From Herbaspirillum sp. SJZ107 (GTDB lineage: Bacteria > Pseudomonadota > Gammaproteobacteria > Burkholderiales > Burkholderiaceae_D), in NCBI RefSeq assembly GCF_006715485.1, contig NZ_VFNH01000002.1, positions 1,178,001-1,242,000 of the forward strand: a stretch of DNA of 64,000 bases, written 5' to 3'. Shown one piece after another: positions 43,340 through 53,700 of this stretch (its first letter is position 1; the number at the start of each line of letters is the position of its first letter). Under the pieces are notes generated by a model, which saw only the letters and a program-made list of their open reading frames with translations, did not search any database and was not told where the DNA came from. Made by a program: the position numbers and the translations under genes.

Positions 43340-44224
43340 TTAGTGTACGCCGAGGAAGTGGTCGAACAGCAGCTTGGCGGCGACCGGCAGCGCCTCGTAC
43401 GAGCGCACCGCGATCTCGAGCTGGCGGTGCGCCCACGGCTCGTCCAGCGCGATCGACTGCAGTTTCAGCGCGCTGTAGGTATGCAGGCTGTCGCGCGGCA
43501 GGATGCCGATGCCGAGCCCGGCCTCGACCATCAGGCACTGGGCGTCGTAGCCGCTGACCTGGATGCGCAGCTTGAGCGAGCGTCCCAGGTCGCTGGCGGC
43601 GCGCACCAGCTGGAAGTTCAGGCTGCTGCCGACGTGCAGGCCGACGTATTCGTAGTCGATGGTGTCGGCAAAGGTCACCGCGGTGCGCCCCGACAGCGGA
43701 TGGCCGTGCGGCACGATCAGCACCAGATCGTCGTTGCGGAAGGGGTAGACCTCGATGTTGTCGCCGTGCGGCACCTGGGTGAAGATGCCGATGTCGGCGG
43801 TGTTGTCCTCGATGCCGCGGATGATGGCGGTGCTGACTTTTTCTTCCAGGCTGACCTGCACCAGCGGATATTTCTCCAGGAAGGATTTGAGCGCCTGGGG
43901 CATGAACTGCGTCATCACCGAGATATTCGCCAGCACCCGCACCGACCCCTGGGTGCCGCGCGAAAAATCGTGCATCTGGGCGACGATGTTGTCGAGGTCG
44001 GCCAGCACCGGGCGCGCCATGTTGATCAGGGCGACGCCGGCGGCGGTCGGGGTGATGCCCTTGTTGCTGCGCATGAGCAACTGGGTGTTCAGCTGGGCCT
44101 CGAGTTCGCTGATGCGCTTGCTGACGGCGGCGGCGGCGATGTGGTGGCGTGCGGCCGCCGCCGCGATCGTGCCGTGTTCGATGACGGCGACGAACAGGCG
44201 CAGCGACAGGGGATCGGGTCTCAT
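43340..44224 (-). CDS. LysR-family regulator of the dicarboxylate locus
   Basis: A 294-residue LysR-type regulator: N-terminal winged helix ('LRLFVAVIEHGTIAAAAARH', then 'AAVSKRISELEAQL') and a two-lobed effector domain ('VRVLANISVMTQFMPQALKS', 'ADIGIFTQVPHGDNIEV'). The branch resembles regulators of aromatic or organic-acid genes. It is transcribed in the same direction just ahead of the lyase–CoA-transferase–leuCD genes and probably controls them, and perhaps the transporters, in response to the substrate. Confidence 0.93.
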   Translation of the reverse strand: MRPDPLSLRLFVAVIEHGTIAAAAARHHIAAAAVSKRISELEAQLNTQLLMRSNKGITPTAAGVALINMARPVLADLDNIVAQMHDFSRGTQGSVRVLANISVMTQFMPQALKSFLEKYPLVQVSLEEKVSTAIIRGIEDNTADIGIFTQVPHGDNIEVYPFRNDDLVLIVPHGHPLSGRTAVTFADTIDYEYVGLHVGSSLNFQLVRAASDLGRSLKLRIQVSGYDAQCLMVEAGLGIGILPRDSLHTYSALKLQSIALDEPWAHRQLEIAVRSYEALPVAAKLLFDHFLGVH

Positions 44225-44332
44225 TGTTACTGTGTATTTATCGGACGAAAGAACGCCGATGATAGCGTTTTTGCGCCGCCGCGGCCATGGCGCGGCCCGC
44301 CTGCCTTGCCCGGTCCTGTCGCTGCCGTCAGC

Positions 44333-45241
44333 CTAGGAATGCATGCGGCGCCGCAGGCGCACGCCCAGCAGCACGGCCGCAGCCAGCGCCGTCAGCGGCA
44401 GCGTGCCCGGTTCCGGCACCGCCAGTGCGCCGGCGACCGGGGTGTTGACCAGCAGCGAGGCGTCGTTGAAGGCCAGCCGCAGCGTGTGGCTGGAATCGAC
44501 GGTGGCGCCGCAGCACACGCTGGCGTCGAGGAAGGCCCCGACGTAGAAGGACTGGCCCGGCTGCAGCAGATAAGCGATGGTGGCGCCGATGGTGCCGCTG
44601 TCGTGCAGCATCTGGGTGGCGTGGTCGTACACCGCCGGCGCCGACTCGCAGCCGCGCTGGCCGGGCAGGAACACGATCGGACACAGCTCGGTCTGGAACA
44701 CGGTTGGCGGGGCATAGCCGAACGCATAGCCGGCGGTGTCGAACAGCGACAGGAAGAAGGCCGAGTGGTTGCCCTGGCTGTCGCTGTCCGGACGCGAAAA
44801 GACCGAATCGAGGGTGGCGGTCACGGTCAGCATGAAAGGCGCGTCGCCGACGTAGCGGTAGCCTTGCACGCCCCAGACGTTGGCGTCGGCGCGGGCGCTG
44901 CCGCCGTAGGTGCCGGCGCCGGCGTAGTCGGGATTGCTGCTGGCATACGCATGCAGGACCGGCAGCCAGGAGTCGGTGCCGATCTCGGCGCTGACGGCGG
45001 CGGTGCCGCGGATGTCCTGCGCCACCGAGCTGATGCCGGTGGCGCTGACGCTGGTGACGCCGTTGTAGCTGGTCAGCTGCGACCAGTCGCAGGCCGTATG
45101 GCTGGCGTTCCATGGACAGTCGAAGACGGCGGTACTGCCGTTGACGCCGAAGGTGTTCAGGCTGGGTGTCGCCGAGGCGGGCAGGGCCGGCAGAACCAGC
45201 AAGGCAAGGGCGGCGGCGAAGATGCGGAATGGATGGGACAT
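44333..45241 (-). CDS. PEP-CTERM exported protein
   Basis: A 302-residue protein with a signal peptide ending 'PASA|TPS', a Ser/Thr/Gly-rich body with several Cys, and a classic C-terminal sorting signal: 'VPEPGTLPL', a hydrophobic stretch, then 'RLRRR'. Such proteins are cut and processed by an exosortase coupled to exopolysaccharide production; the exosortase is not in this window. No enzymatic domain is recognised in the body. It is probably a surface or matrix protein. Confidence 0.9.
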   Translation of the reverse strand: MSHPFRIFAAALALLVLPALPASATPSLNTFGVNGSTAVFDCPWNASHTACDWSQLTSYNGVTSVSATGISSVAQDIRGTAAVSAEIGTDSWLPVLHAYASSNPDYAGAGTYGGSARADANVWGVQGYRYVGDAPFMLTVTATLDSVFSRPDSDSQGNHSAFFLSLFDTAGYAFGYAPPTVFQTELCPIVFLPGQRGCESAPAVYDHATQMLHDSGTIGATIAYLLQPGQSFYVGAFLDASVCCGATVDSSHTLRLAFNDASLLVNTPVAGALAVPEPGTLPLTALAAAVLLGVRLRRRMHS

Positions 45242-45424
45242 GGCGCGTGCGTTCCTTTCGTGATCGTGATCGTGAGAGAAGAACCCATGCTGCGCGGGCC
45301 GGGCCCGGACGCAGTGTATTTACACAAGCCAGTTTTGTGCCAGCGCTGCCTCGCTTATGCGTATAGGGGAACCGGTTAATGTGCCCGTGCCGCTGTAAGG
45401 CTTTCCGACACCTCGGCATGCACC

Positions 45425-46810
45425 ATGGCTAGGCCGGAAGACGGCGCCGCGCCGCCGGTCTTTCGCGTAGAGTCGTCCCGTGTCCTTGCCTTGGAGACCG
45501 GCATCCTTTCCCCCATCCATTTCGTCGTCGTCACCATCGGTTCCGCCGGCGACCTGTTCCCCTTCATGGCGATGGCGCTGGCCCTGCGCGCGGCCGGCCA
45601 CCGCGTCAGCTTCCTGGCGCCGGTGCAGCACGCCCCCTTCGTGGAAGGCAGCGGCTTGGACTTCATTGGCTTGCCCGCCGACGAAGCGGTGCTGCACGAC
45701 CCCGACCTGTGGCATCCGACGCGCGGCTTCGGGGTGGTCTGGCGCGCCACTCGGCCGGGCATGGCGCGCTTCAATGCGTTCGTCGATGCGCTGCCCGGCG
45801 ACGAACGGCTGGTGCTGCTGGTGCATCCGCTGGCGCTGCCCGAGGCCGACCTGTGCCGCGCCCGCCGCCCGGACCTGAAGGTCGCGGCGGCCTACCTGGC
45901 GCCGCAGAACCTGCCGACGGTGCACGACCCGCTGCTGGTGGGGCCGTGGCGGGTGCCGTCGTGGGTGCCGTTTTCCGCGCGGCGCGCGCTGTGGCGCTGG
46001 GGCGCGCGCACCTTCATCGATCCGGTGGCGCTGCCCGAAGTGAACGCAGCGCGGACGGCGCGCGGCCTGCCGCCGATGGCCAGCCTGCTGAGCGACCTGT
46101 TCGGGCTAGCCGACCTGTCGCTGACCCTGTTCCCCGAGTGGTTCGCGCCGACGCCGCCCGACTGGCCGCAGCCGCTGGCGCGCGCCGGTTTTCCGCTGTT
46201 CGATCCAAAGCCGGATGCGCCACTGGCGCCCGAACTGCTGCGCTTCCTCGACGCCGGGCCGGCCCCGGTCGTGTTCACCCACGGCACCGGCAACTTCCAG
46301 GCGAGCGCGTATTTTCGTGACGCCTGCGCCGCAGTGCGCCAACTTGGGCTGCGCGCGATCCTGCTGACCCCGCAGCGCGACCAGGTGCCGGCCGATTTGC
46401 CGACGTCCAGCCTGTGGCAGGCCTACGTACCGCTGCGGCGCCTGCTGCCGCAGGTGGCGGCGCTGGCCCACCACGGCGGCATCGGCACCACCGCCGAGGC
46501 GCTGCGCGCCGGCACGCCGCAGCTGGTGGTGCCGCTGGCGCACGACCAGTTCGACAACGCGGCGCGGGTGACTTCGCTGGGCGTGGGCGCCAGCCTGCGC
46601 GCCGACCGGGTGAACGCAGCGCGGCTGGCCGGCAAGCTGACGCAACTAACCGACATAGCGGTGGCAAGGCAATGTGCTGCCGTCAAGGCGCGGTTCGAGG
46701 GCAGCGATCCGATGCGGACCGTGGTCGAGCGGCTGGAAGCGCTGGCAGGCGAGGGCGGCCATGTTGTCGAGCAAGCTCGCGCCACCGCCGGCGGAAACGG
46801 GCCACAATAA
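45425..46810 (+). CDS. GT1-family (UGT/rhamnosyltransferase-like) glycosyltransferase
   Basis: A 461-residue GT-B enzyme. The N-terminal half starts 'HFVVVTIGSAGDLFPFMAMA', the acceptor-side signature, and the C-terminal half has the donor-binding block 'HHGGIGTTAEALRAGTPQLV' and 'PLAHDQFDNA'. This matches RhlB/MGT-like enzymes that add sugars to lipids or natural products. The acceptor is unknown; no biosynthetic genes lie beside it. About 20 residues of the N-terminus precede the fold and may indicate a later start. A PRISE-type reductase gene follows 29 bases downstream. Confidence 0.85.
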   Translation: MARPEDGAAPPVFRVESSRVLALETGILSPIHFVVVTIGSAGDLFPFMAMALALRAAGHRVSFLAPVQHAPFVEGSGLDFIGLPADEAVLHDPDLWHPTRGFGVVWRATRPGMARFNAFVDALPGDERLVLLVHPLALPEADLCRARRPDLKVAAAYLAPQNLPTVHDPLLVGPWRVPSWVPFSARRALWRWGARTFIDPVALPEVNAARTARGLPPMASLLSDLFGLADLSLTLFPEWFAPTPPDWPQPLARAGFPLFDPKPDAPLAPELLRFLDAGPAPVVFTHGTGNFQASAYFRDACAAVRQLGLRAILLTPQRDQVPADLPTSSLWQAYVPLRRLLPQVAALAHHGGIGTTAEALRAGTPQLVVPLAHDQFDNAARVTSLGVGASLRADRVNAARLAGKLTQLTDIAVARQCAAVKARFEGSDPMRTVVERLEALAGEGGHVVEQARATAGGNGPQ

Positions 46811-46839
46811 ACTTTTGACAATACAACAAGGAAAGCATC

Positions 46840-47907
46840 ATGCAACGAAGTGCACTGGTGGTCGGTGCCAGCGGCATCGGCGGCCGCTACACCGCCCGCG
46901 AACTGCTGGCCCACGGCTGGACCGTCTACGGCCTGGCGCGCACGCCGCCGCGCGACCTGCCGGGATTGATCCCGGTCGCCGCCGACCTGCTCGATACCGC
47001 CGTGCTGGAACAGGCGCTGGCGGACGTGGCGCCCACCCACGTCTTTATCACGACCTGGATGCGCCAGGACACCGAAGCCGAGAACATCCGTGTCAACGCG
47101 GCCATGGTACGCAACCTGTTGGACGCGCTGGCGCCCAGGAAGTCGCTGCGCCACGTGGCGCTGGTCACCGGCCTCAAGCATTACCTGGGCCCGTTCGAAG
47201 CCTACGCCAGCTCGGGTACGCTGCCGGACACGCCGCTGCGCGAAGAGCAGCCGCGCCTGCCCAGCGAAAACTTTTATTACGCCCAGGAAGACGAAGTCTA
47301 TGCCGCGGCCGAGCGCGACCGCTTCACCTGGACCGTGCACCGTCCGCACTCGATCGTCGGCCTGGCGGTCGGCAATGCGATGAACCTGGGCACCACGCTG
47401 GCCGTGTACGCGTCGATCTGCAAGGAGACCGGGCGTCCGTTCCAGTTCCCGGGTTCGGAAGCGCAGTGGAACGGCCTGTCGGACGTGACCGATGCGCGCA
47501 TGCTGGCGAAACAGCTGCGCTGGGCCGCCGATACCGACGCGGCCAAGAACGAAGCCTTCAATATTACCAACGGCGACTATTTCCGCTGGAGCTGGCTGTG
47601 GCGCCGGCTGGCGGCCTGGTTCGGCGTCCAGGCGGCCGGTTTCGACGGCCAGGTGCGGCCGCTGGAAGAGGCCATGGCGAACGACGGCGAGGTGTGGCGC
47701 AAGATCGCGCAGAAGCACAACCTGGTCGAGGCCGACCTCGGACGGCTGGCGTCGGCCTGGCATACGGACCTGGACCTGGGCCGGCCGATCGAGGTAATGA
47801 CGGACATGGCGAACAGCCGGCGGCTGGGTTTTTCGGCCTGGCAGGCGACCGAGGATTCGTTCTTTGACCTGTTTTCGGCACTCAGGGCCGAGCGCTTGAT
47901 TCCATAA
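46840..47907 (+). CDS. PRISE-type SDR reductase
   Basis: A 355-residue extended short-chain dehydrogenase. The NADP motif is '[16 protein letters not shown]' (GxxGxxG), and '[14 protein letters not shown]' is the PRISE-family active-site region, followed by 'NFYYAQED'. PRISE enzymes (progesterone 5-beta-reductase/iridoid synthase-like) reduce activated C=C bonds in enones. Bacterial members are common and their natural substrates mostly unknown. The gene is probably co-transcribed with the glycosyltransferase ahead of it. Confidence 0.88.
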   Translation: MQRSALVVGASGIGGRYTARELLAHGWTVYGLARTPPRDLPGLIPVAADLLDTAVLEQALADVAPTHVFITTWMRQDTEAENIRVNAAMVRNLLDALAPRKSLRHVALVTGLKHYLGPFEAYASSGTLPDTPLREEQPRLPSENFYYAQEDEVYAAAERDRFTWTVHRPHSIVGLAVGNAMNLGTTLAVYASICKETGRPFQFPGSEAQWNGLSDVTDARMLAKQLRWAADTDAAKNEAFNITNGDYFRWSWLWRRLAAWFGVQAAGFDGQVRPLEEAMANDGEVWRKIAQKHNLVEADLGRLASAWHTDLDLGRPIEVMTDMANSRRLGFSAWQATEDSFFDLFSALRAERLIP

Positions 47908-47922
47908 GTGTTACCGCCAGCA

Positions 47923-47950
47923 CGTCGCCCCTGCCTTCGCAGGGGCGACG
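47923..47950. repeat. REP-like palindrome after the PRISE reductase gene
   Basis: CGTCGCCCCTG (47923-47933) and CAGGGGCGACG (47940-47950), an 11-bp perfect stem with a 6-base loop. It shares its core with the arms at 24170-24246. Confidence 0.8.
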
Positions 47951-48039
47951 TTGGCAGCAGCACGGGGTATCCACATGGCGCGTCTTCGACCGCACTCCGT
48001 GCGTCACCGCACCGCCGCCACCCGGCCTGGTGCGTTGTA

Positions 48040-50628
48040 ATGAAGCCTTCCAAGCCACCACCCGGAACCCCGATGCGCCGCAAGCCCGACCACCCGCAGG
48101 ACCCCACGCCGACCCCGTCCAGCGCCGGCATGCCCGGCCACGTGCGCGTGCGCGGCGCGCGCGAGCACAATCTCAAGAACGTGGACCTCGACATCCCGCG
48201 CGATGCGCTGGTGGTGTTCACCGGCGTCTCCGGCTCCGGCAAGTCCTCGCTCGCCTTCGGCACCCTGTATGCCGAAGCCCAGCGGCGCTACCTGGAATCG
48301 GTGTCGCCGTATGCGCGCCGCCTGTTCCACCAGATGCCGGTGCCGGAAGTCGACGACATCGACGGCCTGCCGCCGGCGGTGGCGCTGCAGCAGCAGCGCG
48401 GCACGCCGACCACGCGCTCGTCGGTGGGCAGCGTCAGCACGCTGTCGAATTCCTTGCGCATGCTGTACTCGCGCGCCGGCGACTATCCGCCGGGGCAGGG
48501 CATCCTGTACGCCGAATCGTTCTCGCCGAATACCGCCGAAGGCGCCTGCCCGCAGTGCTCCGGCCTGGGCCGCATCTACGAAGTCACCGAGCAGTCGATG
48601 GTGCCGGACGACTCGCTCACCATCCGCGAGCGCGCGGTCGCTGCCTGGCCGCCGGCCTGGCACGGCCAGAACCTGCGCGACATCCTGGTGACGATGGGTT
48701 ACGACGTCGACACGCCCTGGCGCGACCTGCCGAAGAAGGACCGCGACTGGATCCTGTACACCGACGAGACGCCCACGGTCCCGGTCTACGCCGGCTTGAC
48801 GCCCGAGGAAACCAAGAAGGCGCTGAAACGCAAGGACACGCCCAGCTACCAGGGCACCTTCACGGGCGTGCGCCGCTACGTGATGCAGACCTTCGCCACC
48901 ACCGAGAGCGCATCGATGAAGAAGCGGGTGGCACGCTACATGGTCGGCCTGGAATGCCCGACCTGCCACGGCAAGCGCCTGCGTCCGGAAGCGCTGGCGA
49001 TCACGTTTGCCGGCCTGGATATCACGGAACTGTCGCGCATGCCGCTCGAGCGGCTGGCGAAGCTGTTGCAGCCGTATGCCGACGGCAGCGCACCGAAAGG
49101 AAAGACCGACAAGCACGCCGAACAGCTGATCGTCACCCAGCGCATCGCTGCCGACCTGTGCGCGCGCCTGGACGTGATGCTGGCGCTGGGCCTGGGCTAC
49201 CTGGCGCTGGAGCGCAGCACGCCGACGCTGTCGCCGGGCGAACTGCAGCGCCTGCGCCTGGCGACCCAGGTGCGCTCCAACCTGTTCGGCGTGGTCTACG
49301 TGCTGGACGAGCCCTCGGCCGGCCTGCACCCGGCCGACACCGAGGCGCTGCTGGATGCGCTGGCGCGCTTGAAGGCGGCCGGCAACTCGCTGTTCGTGGT
49401 CGAGCATGCGCTGGACGTGATCCGCCATGCCGACTGGATCGTCGACGTCGGCCCGCACGCGGGCGAGGGCGGCGGCCGCATCCTGTACAGCGGCGCGCCG
49501 GACGGCCTCAGGAAAGTCGCCGAATCGCACACGCGGCGCTACCTGTTCGACGAAAAAGGCATCGAAGACCGCACCCCGCGCGAACCGACCGGGTGGCTGC
49601 AACTGGAAGGCGTGCGCCGCAACAACCTGCACGACCTGCGCGCCCGCTTCCCGCTCGGCGTGCTGGCCGCCGTGACCGGCGTGTCCGGCTCCGGCAAGTC
49701 GACGCTGGTGAGCCAGGTGCTGGTCGACCTGGTCGGCGCGGCGCTCGGCCAGGGCGCGCCCGAGGAGGAGCCGGAAGAGGAGCCGGGGCTGGAGCGCGAG
49801 GAAGCCATCCCGACCGAAGGCCGCATCGCCAGCGGGATGGAAGGGGTCAAGCGCCTGGTGCGGGTCGACCAGAAGCCGATCGGGCGCACCCCGCGCTCGA
49901 ACCTGGCCACCTACACCGGCCTGTTCGACCAGGTGCGCAAGCTGTTCGCGGCCACGCCGCAAGCCAAGAAAAAGCGCTACGACGCCGGGCGCTTTTCCTT
50001 CAACGTCGCCAAGGGCCGCTGCGAGCATTGCGCCGGCGAAGGCTTCGTCATGGTCGAGCTGCTGTTCCTGCCCAGCGTGTACGCGCCGTGCCCGACCTGC
50101 GAAGGCGCACGCTACAACGCCGACACGCTGGCCGTGCACTACAAGGACAAGAACATCGCCGACGTACTCGGCATGACGGTGGACGAAGCCTACGCCTTCT
50201 TCGAAGACCAGGAACCGGTCGCGCGCCCGCTCAACACCCTGCGCGAGGTCGGCCTGGGCTACCTGCGCCTGGGCCAGAGCGCGACCGAGCTGTCCGGCGG
50301 CGAAGCCCAGCGCATCAAGCTGGCGACCGAACTGCAGCGCGCCACCCGCGGCGGCACCCTGTATATATTGGACGAGCCGACCACCGGCCTGCATCCGCTC
50401 GACGCCGACCGCCTGATGGCCCAGCTGAACCGCCTGGTCGATGCCGGCAACAGCGTGATCATGGTCGAGCACACGATGCGCGTGGTGGCCGGCTGCGACT
50501 GGGTGATCGATATCGGTCCGGGCGCCGGCGAGGCCGGCGGCACGGTGGTGGCGGAAGGCCCGCCGCGCACGGTGGCGGATTGTCAGGATGGCCAAACTTC
50601 TCGTTACTTGAGGGCAATGTACCGCTAA
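48040..50628 (+). CDS. UvrA-like ABC ATPase (UvrA2 type)
   Basis: An 862-residue UvrA paralogue. Two ATPase modules each have a Walker A ('GVSGSGKSS', 'GVSGSGKST') and signature ('[11 protein letters not shown]', '[11 protein letters not shown]'); zinc knuckles are 'CPQCSGLG', 'CPTCHGKR', 'CEHCAGEG' and 'CPTCEGAR'. It is about 80 residues shorter than housekeeping UvrA (around 940), and the segment between the first Walker A and zinc module, where UvrB binds, looks reduced, as in UvrA2 proteins linked to drug or DNA-damage tolerance. The start at 48040 is the first reasonable ATG; 48073 is an alternative. Role beyond nucleic-acid damage handling is inference. Confidence 0.88.
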   Translation: MKPSKPPPGTPMRRKPDHPQDPTPTPSSAGMPGHVRVRGAREHNLKNVDLDIPRDALVVFTGVSGSGKSSLAFGTLYAEAQRRYLESVSPYARRLFHQMPVPEVDDIDGLPPAVALQQQRGTPTTRSSVGSVSTLSNSLRMLYSRAGDYPPGQGILYAESFSPNTAEGACPQCSGLGRIYEVTEQSMVPDDSLTIRERAVAAWPPAWHGQNLRDILVTMGYDVDTPWRDLPKKDRDWILYTDETPTVPVYAGLTPEETKKALKRKDTPSYQGTFTGVRRYVMQTFATTESASMKKRVARYMVGLECPTCHGKRLRPEALAITFAGLDITELSRMPLERLAKLLQPYADGSAPKGKTDKHAEQLIVTQRIAADLCARLDVMLALGLGYLALERSTPTLSPGELQRLRLATQVRSNLFGVVYVLDEPSAGLHPADTEALLDALARLKAAGNSLFVVEHALDVIRHADWIVDVGPHAGEGGGRILYSGAPDGLRKVAESHTRRYLFDEKGIEDRTPREPTGWLQLEGVRRNNLHDLRARFPLGVLAAVTGVSGSGKSTLVSQVLVDLVGAALGQGAPEEEPEEEPGLEREEAIPTEGRIASGMEGVKRLVRVDQKPIGRTPRSNLATYTGLFDQVRKLFAATPQAKKKRYDAGRFSFNVAKGRCEHCAGEGFVMVELLFLPSVYAPCPTCEGARYNADTLAVHYKDKNIADVLGMTVDEAYAFFEDQEPVARPLNTLREVGLGYLRLGQSATELSGGEAQRIKLATELQRATRGGTLYILDEPTTGLHPLDADRLMAQLNRLVDAGNSVIMVEHTMRVVAGCDWVIDIGPGAGEAGGTVVAEGPPRTVADCQDGQTSRYLRAMYR

Positions 50629-50748
50629 CGGTGCGCATTTTCGCGTAAATATGCTGCACGGGAAAGAAAAACTGCTCAAAAGAACACGCCTTGTCGGGCA
50701 ATTGCGTTACACTTTGGATATTTTTTTCCAAACGCGTCGCGTAAAAGT

Positions 50749-53700
50749 ATGCCTGGCACGAGTATCGACAGTAATCAATTCCGCCGTATCCTGTCCCGCA
50801 ACGTCGCCATGCCCCTCGGCATGGGCGTCCTCAGCGCGCTGGTCTTCGTCGGGATCATCGCCTACCTCATCAATGTCCTGAGCTGGGTCGAGCACTCGGA
50901 GCATGTGATCGGCCGCGCCAACGAGGTCAGCCGGATGTCGGCCGACATGGAAGCCGGCGTGCGCGGTTACCTGCTGTCCGGCGACGACGACTTCTTGTCG
51001 CCCTACCTGCTGGCCAAGCCGAAGATCGAAGGCGAGCTGGACGGACTGCGCAAGCTGGTGGCCGACAACGGCACCCAGGTCGACCGTATCGAGCGCGTCC
51101 GCAATGCCCAGCGCGAATGGCAGCTGTACGCCGACGAGGTGATTGCACAGCGCCGCAAGAGCGACGATTTCATCGCGTTGGTCAAGACCGGGCGCGGCAA
51201 GGTCCTGACCGACGAGGTACGGCGCCAGTTCGCCGACTTCATCGAGGTCGAGCAGCGCCTGCTGCAGGAGCGCAATACTTCCTCGCGCTCCGTGATCGCG
51301 TGGTCGGTCGCCATCTTCCTCCTGTTCAGCCTGGTCGTGGCCGGTTCGCTGGCGATGTTCGGCCGCCGCGAACTGCTGCGCCTGTCCCGTTCCTATAACG
51401 AGACGCTGGAACACGAAGCCGAACACAATGCCGAGCTGCGCCACCAGGACTGGCTGCGTACCGGCCAGGCTGAACTGGCCGGCAAGACCTCGAATATCCA
51501 CGAACTCGAACCCCTGGGCAACGTCGCCCTGGGCTACGTCACGCGCTACCTGGAAGGCGTGGTCGGCGCCATGTACGTGCGCAGCGAGGACGGCGTGCTG
51601 CGCCGCCTCGCCGCCTACGGCTTTGCCCATGCCGATACCGAGCGCGGCCTGCAGATCCAGCCGAACGAATCGCTGGCGTCGCAGTCGGCCAACCAGAACC
51701 GCATCCTGACCCTGCGCGACCTGCCGCCGGATTACATCAAGGTCGGCTCCGGCCTCGGCGAGACCGCACCGCGCGAACTGGTGATCGCCCCGATCTCGAA
51801 CCACGGCAAGATCAAGGGCGTGATCGAGATCGGCTTCCTGCGCCCGGTTACCGAGCGCGACGTCGAGTTCATGAAAATGATCGGCCCCGCGGTCGGCGCG
51901 TCGGTCGCTGCCGTGCTGTACCGCCAGCGCCTGCAGGTGGCGCTGGAAGAGCAGCAGGCCATGAACGAGGAATTGCAGGTGCAGCAGGAAGAACTGCGCA
52001 CCGCCAACGAAGAGCTGGAAGAACAGTCGCGCGCGCTGGAAGAATCGCAGTCGGCGCTGGAAAACCAGCAGGCCGAGCTGGAGCAGACCAACGAGCAACT
52101 GGGCGAGCAGGCCGCCCGCCTGGACCTCAAGAACAGTGCCTTGCTGCAAGCCCAGGACCAGTTGCGCGAACGCGCGCTGGAGCTCGAGCGCGCCAGCCGC
52201 TACAAGTCCGAGTTCCTGGCCAACATGTCGCACGAACTGAGGACGCCGCTCAACAGCTCGCTGATCCTGGCCAAGCTGCTGTCCGACAATGCGGCCGGCA
52301 ACCTGAACGAAGAGCAGGTGCGCTTTGCCCAGACCATCTATTCGGCCGGCAACGACCTGCTCAACCTGATCAACGACATCCTCGATATTTCCAAGGTCGA
52401 GGCGGGCAAGCTGGAACTGGTGCCGGAAGAGCTGTCGCTGCGCCGCGTGGTCGAGCACATGGCGCGTACCTTCGAACCGCTGGCGCGCCAGAAGTCGCTC
52501 GAGTTCCGCTTCGACGTCGCCCCGAACGTGCCGGCGTCGATCCACACCGACCGCCAGCGCATCGAGCAGATCCTGAAAAACCTGCTGTCGAACGCGGTCA
52601 AGTTCACCGACAGCGGCGACGTCAGCCTGACCGTCAGCGCGACCCAGGATGGCTGGGTCCAGTTCGTGGTCCAGGATTCCGGCATCGGCATCGCACCCGA
52701 CCAGCAGGAACGCATCTTCGACGCCTTCCACCAGGCCGACGGCTCGACCGCGCGCAAGTACGGCGGCACCGGCCTCGGCCTGTCGATCTCGCGCGACCTG
52801 ACCGCGCTGCTGGGCGGCACACTGACGGTGGCCAGCGCGCCGGGCGAGGGCAGTACCTTCACGCTCAGCCTGCCGCGCAACGGCACCGTGGCGGCCACGC
52901 CGCCGCCGGCACCGGCGCCGCAAGCCGCGCGCAGCAGCGCCCCGGCGCGCGCCAAGGCGCCGGCGCAAGCCCCGGCCCAGGTGGCGGAGACGGTGTCGAG
53001 CGAGCCCGCAGGGCAGGCCGGCGCCGCGACCAGCTTCCCCGACGACCGCGACCAGCCGGCCAACGGCCGCCGCACCGTGCTCACCATCGAGGACGAGCCG
53101 GAATTCGCGCGCATCCTGTACGGCCTGGCGCACGACATGGAATTCCGCTGCCTGGTGGGCCTGACCGCCGAGGAAGGCCTGGAACTGGCCACCAACGAGC
53201 AGCCCGATGCGATCCTGCTCGACATGCGCCTGCCGGACCGTTCCGGCTTGTCGGTGCTGCAGCAGCTGAAGGAAAACCCGTCCACCCGCCACATCCCGGT
53301 GCACGTAGTCTCGAGCATGGAAAACGGCGGCGAGGCGCTGCACCTGGGCGCCATCGGCTATGCGCTGAAGCCGACCACGCGCGAGCAGCTGGAAGAAGTC
53401 TTCCTGAAGCTCAAGGAAAAATCGACGCAGCAACTCAAGCGCGTGCTGCTGGTCGAGGACGACGAACGCCAGCGCGACAGCGTGGTCCAGCTGATCGCCG
53501 ACAATGACGTCGAGATTTCGGCGGTCGGCTCCGGCGGCGAAGCGCTCGCGCTGTTGCGCTCGCAGATTTTCGACTGCATGATCATCGACTTGAAGCTGCC
53601 CGATATGCAGGGCAACGAGTTGCTGCAGCGCATGTCGCACGAAGAGCTGGTGTCGTTCCCGCCGGTCATCGTCTACACCGGCCGCAACCTGACCCGCGAC

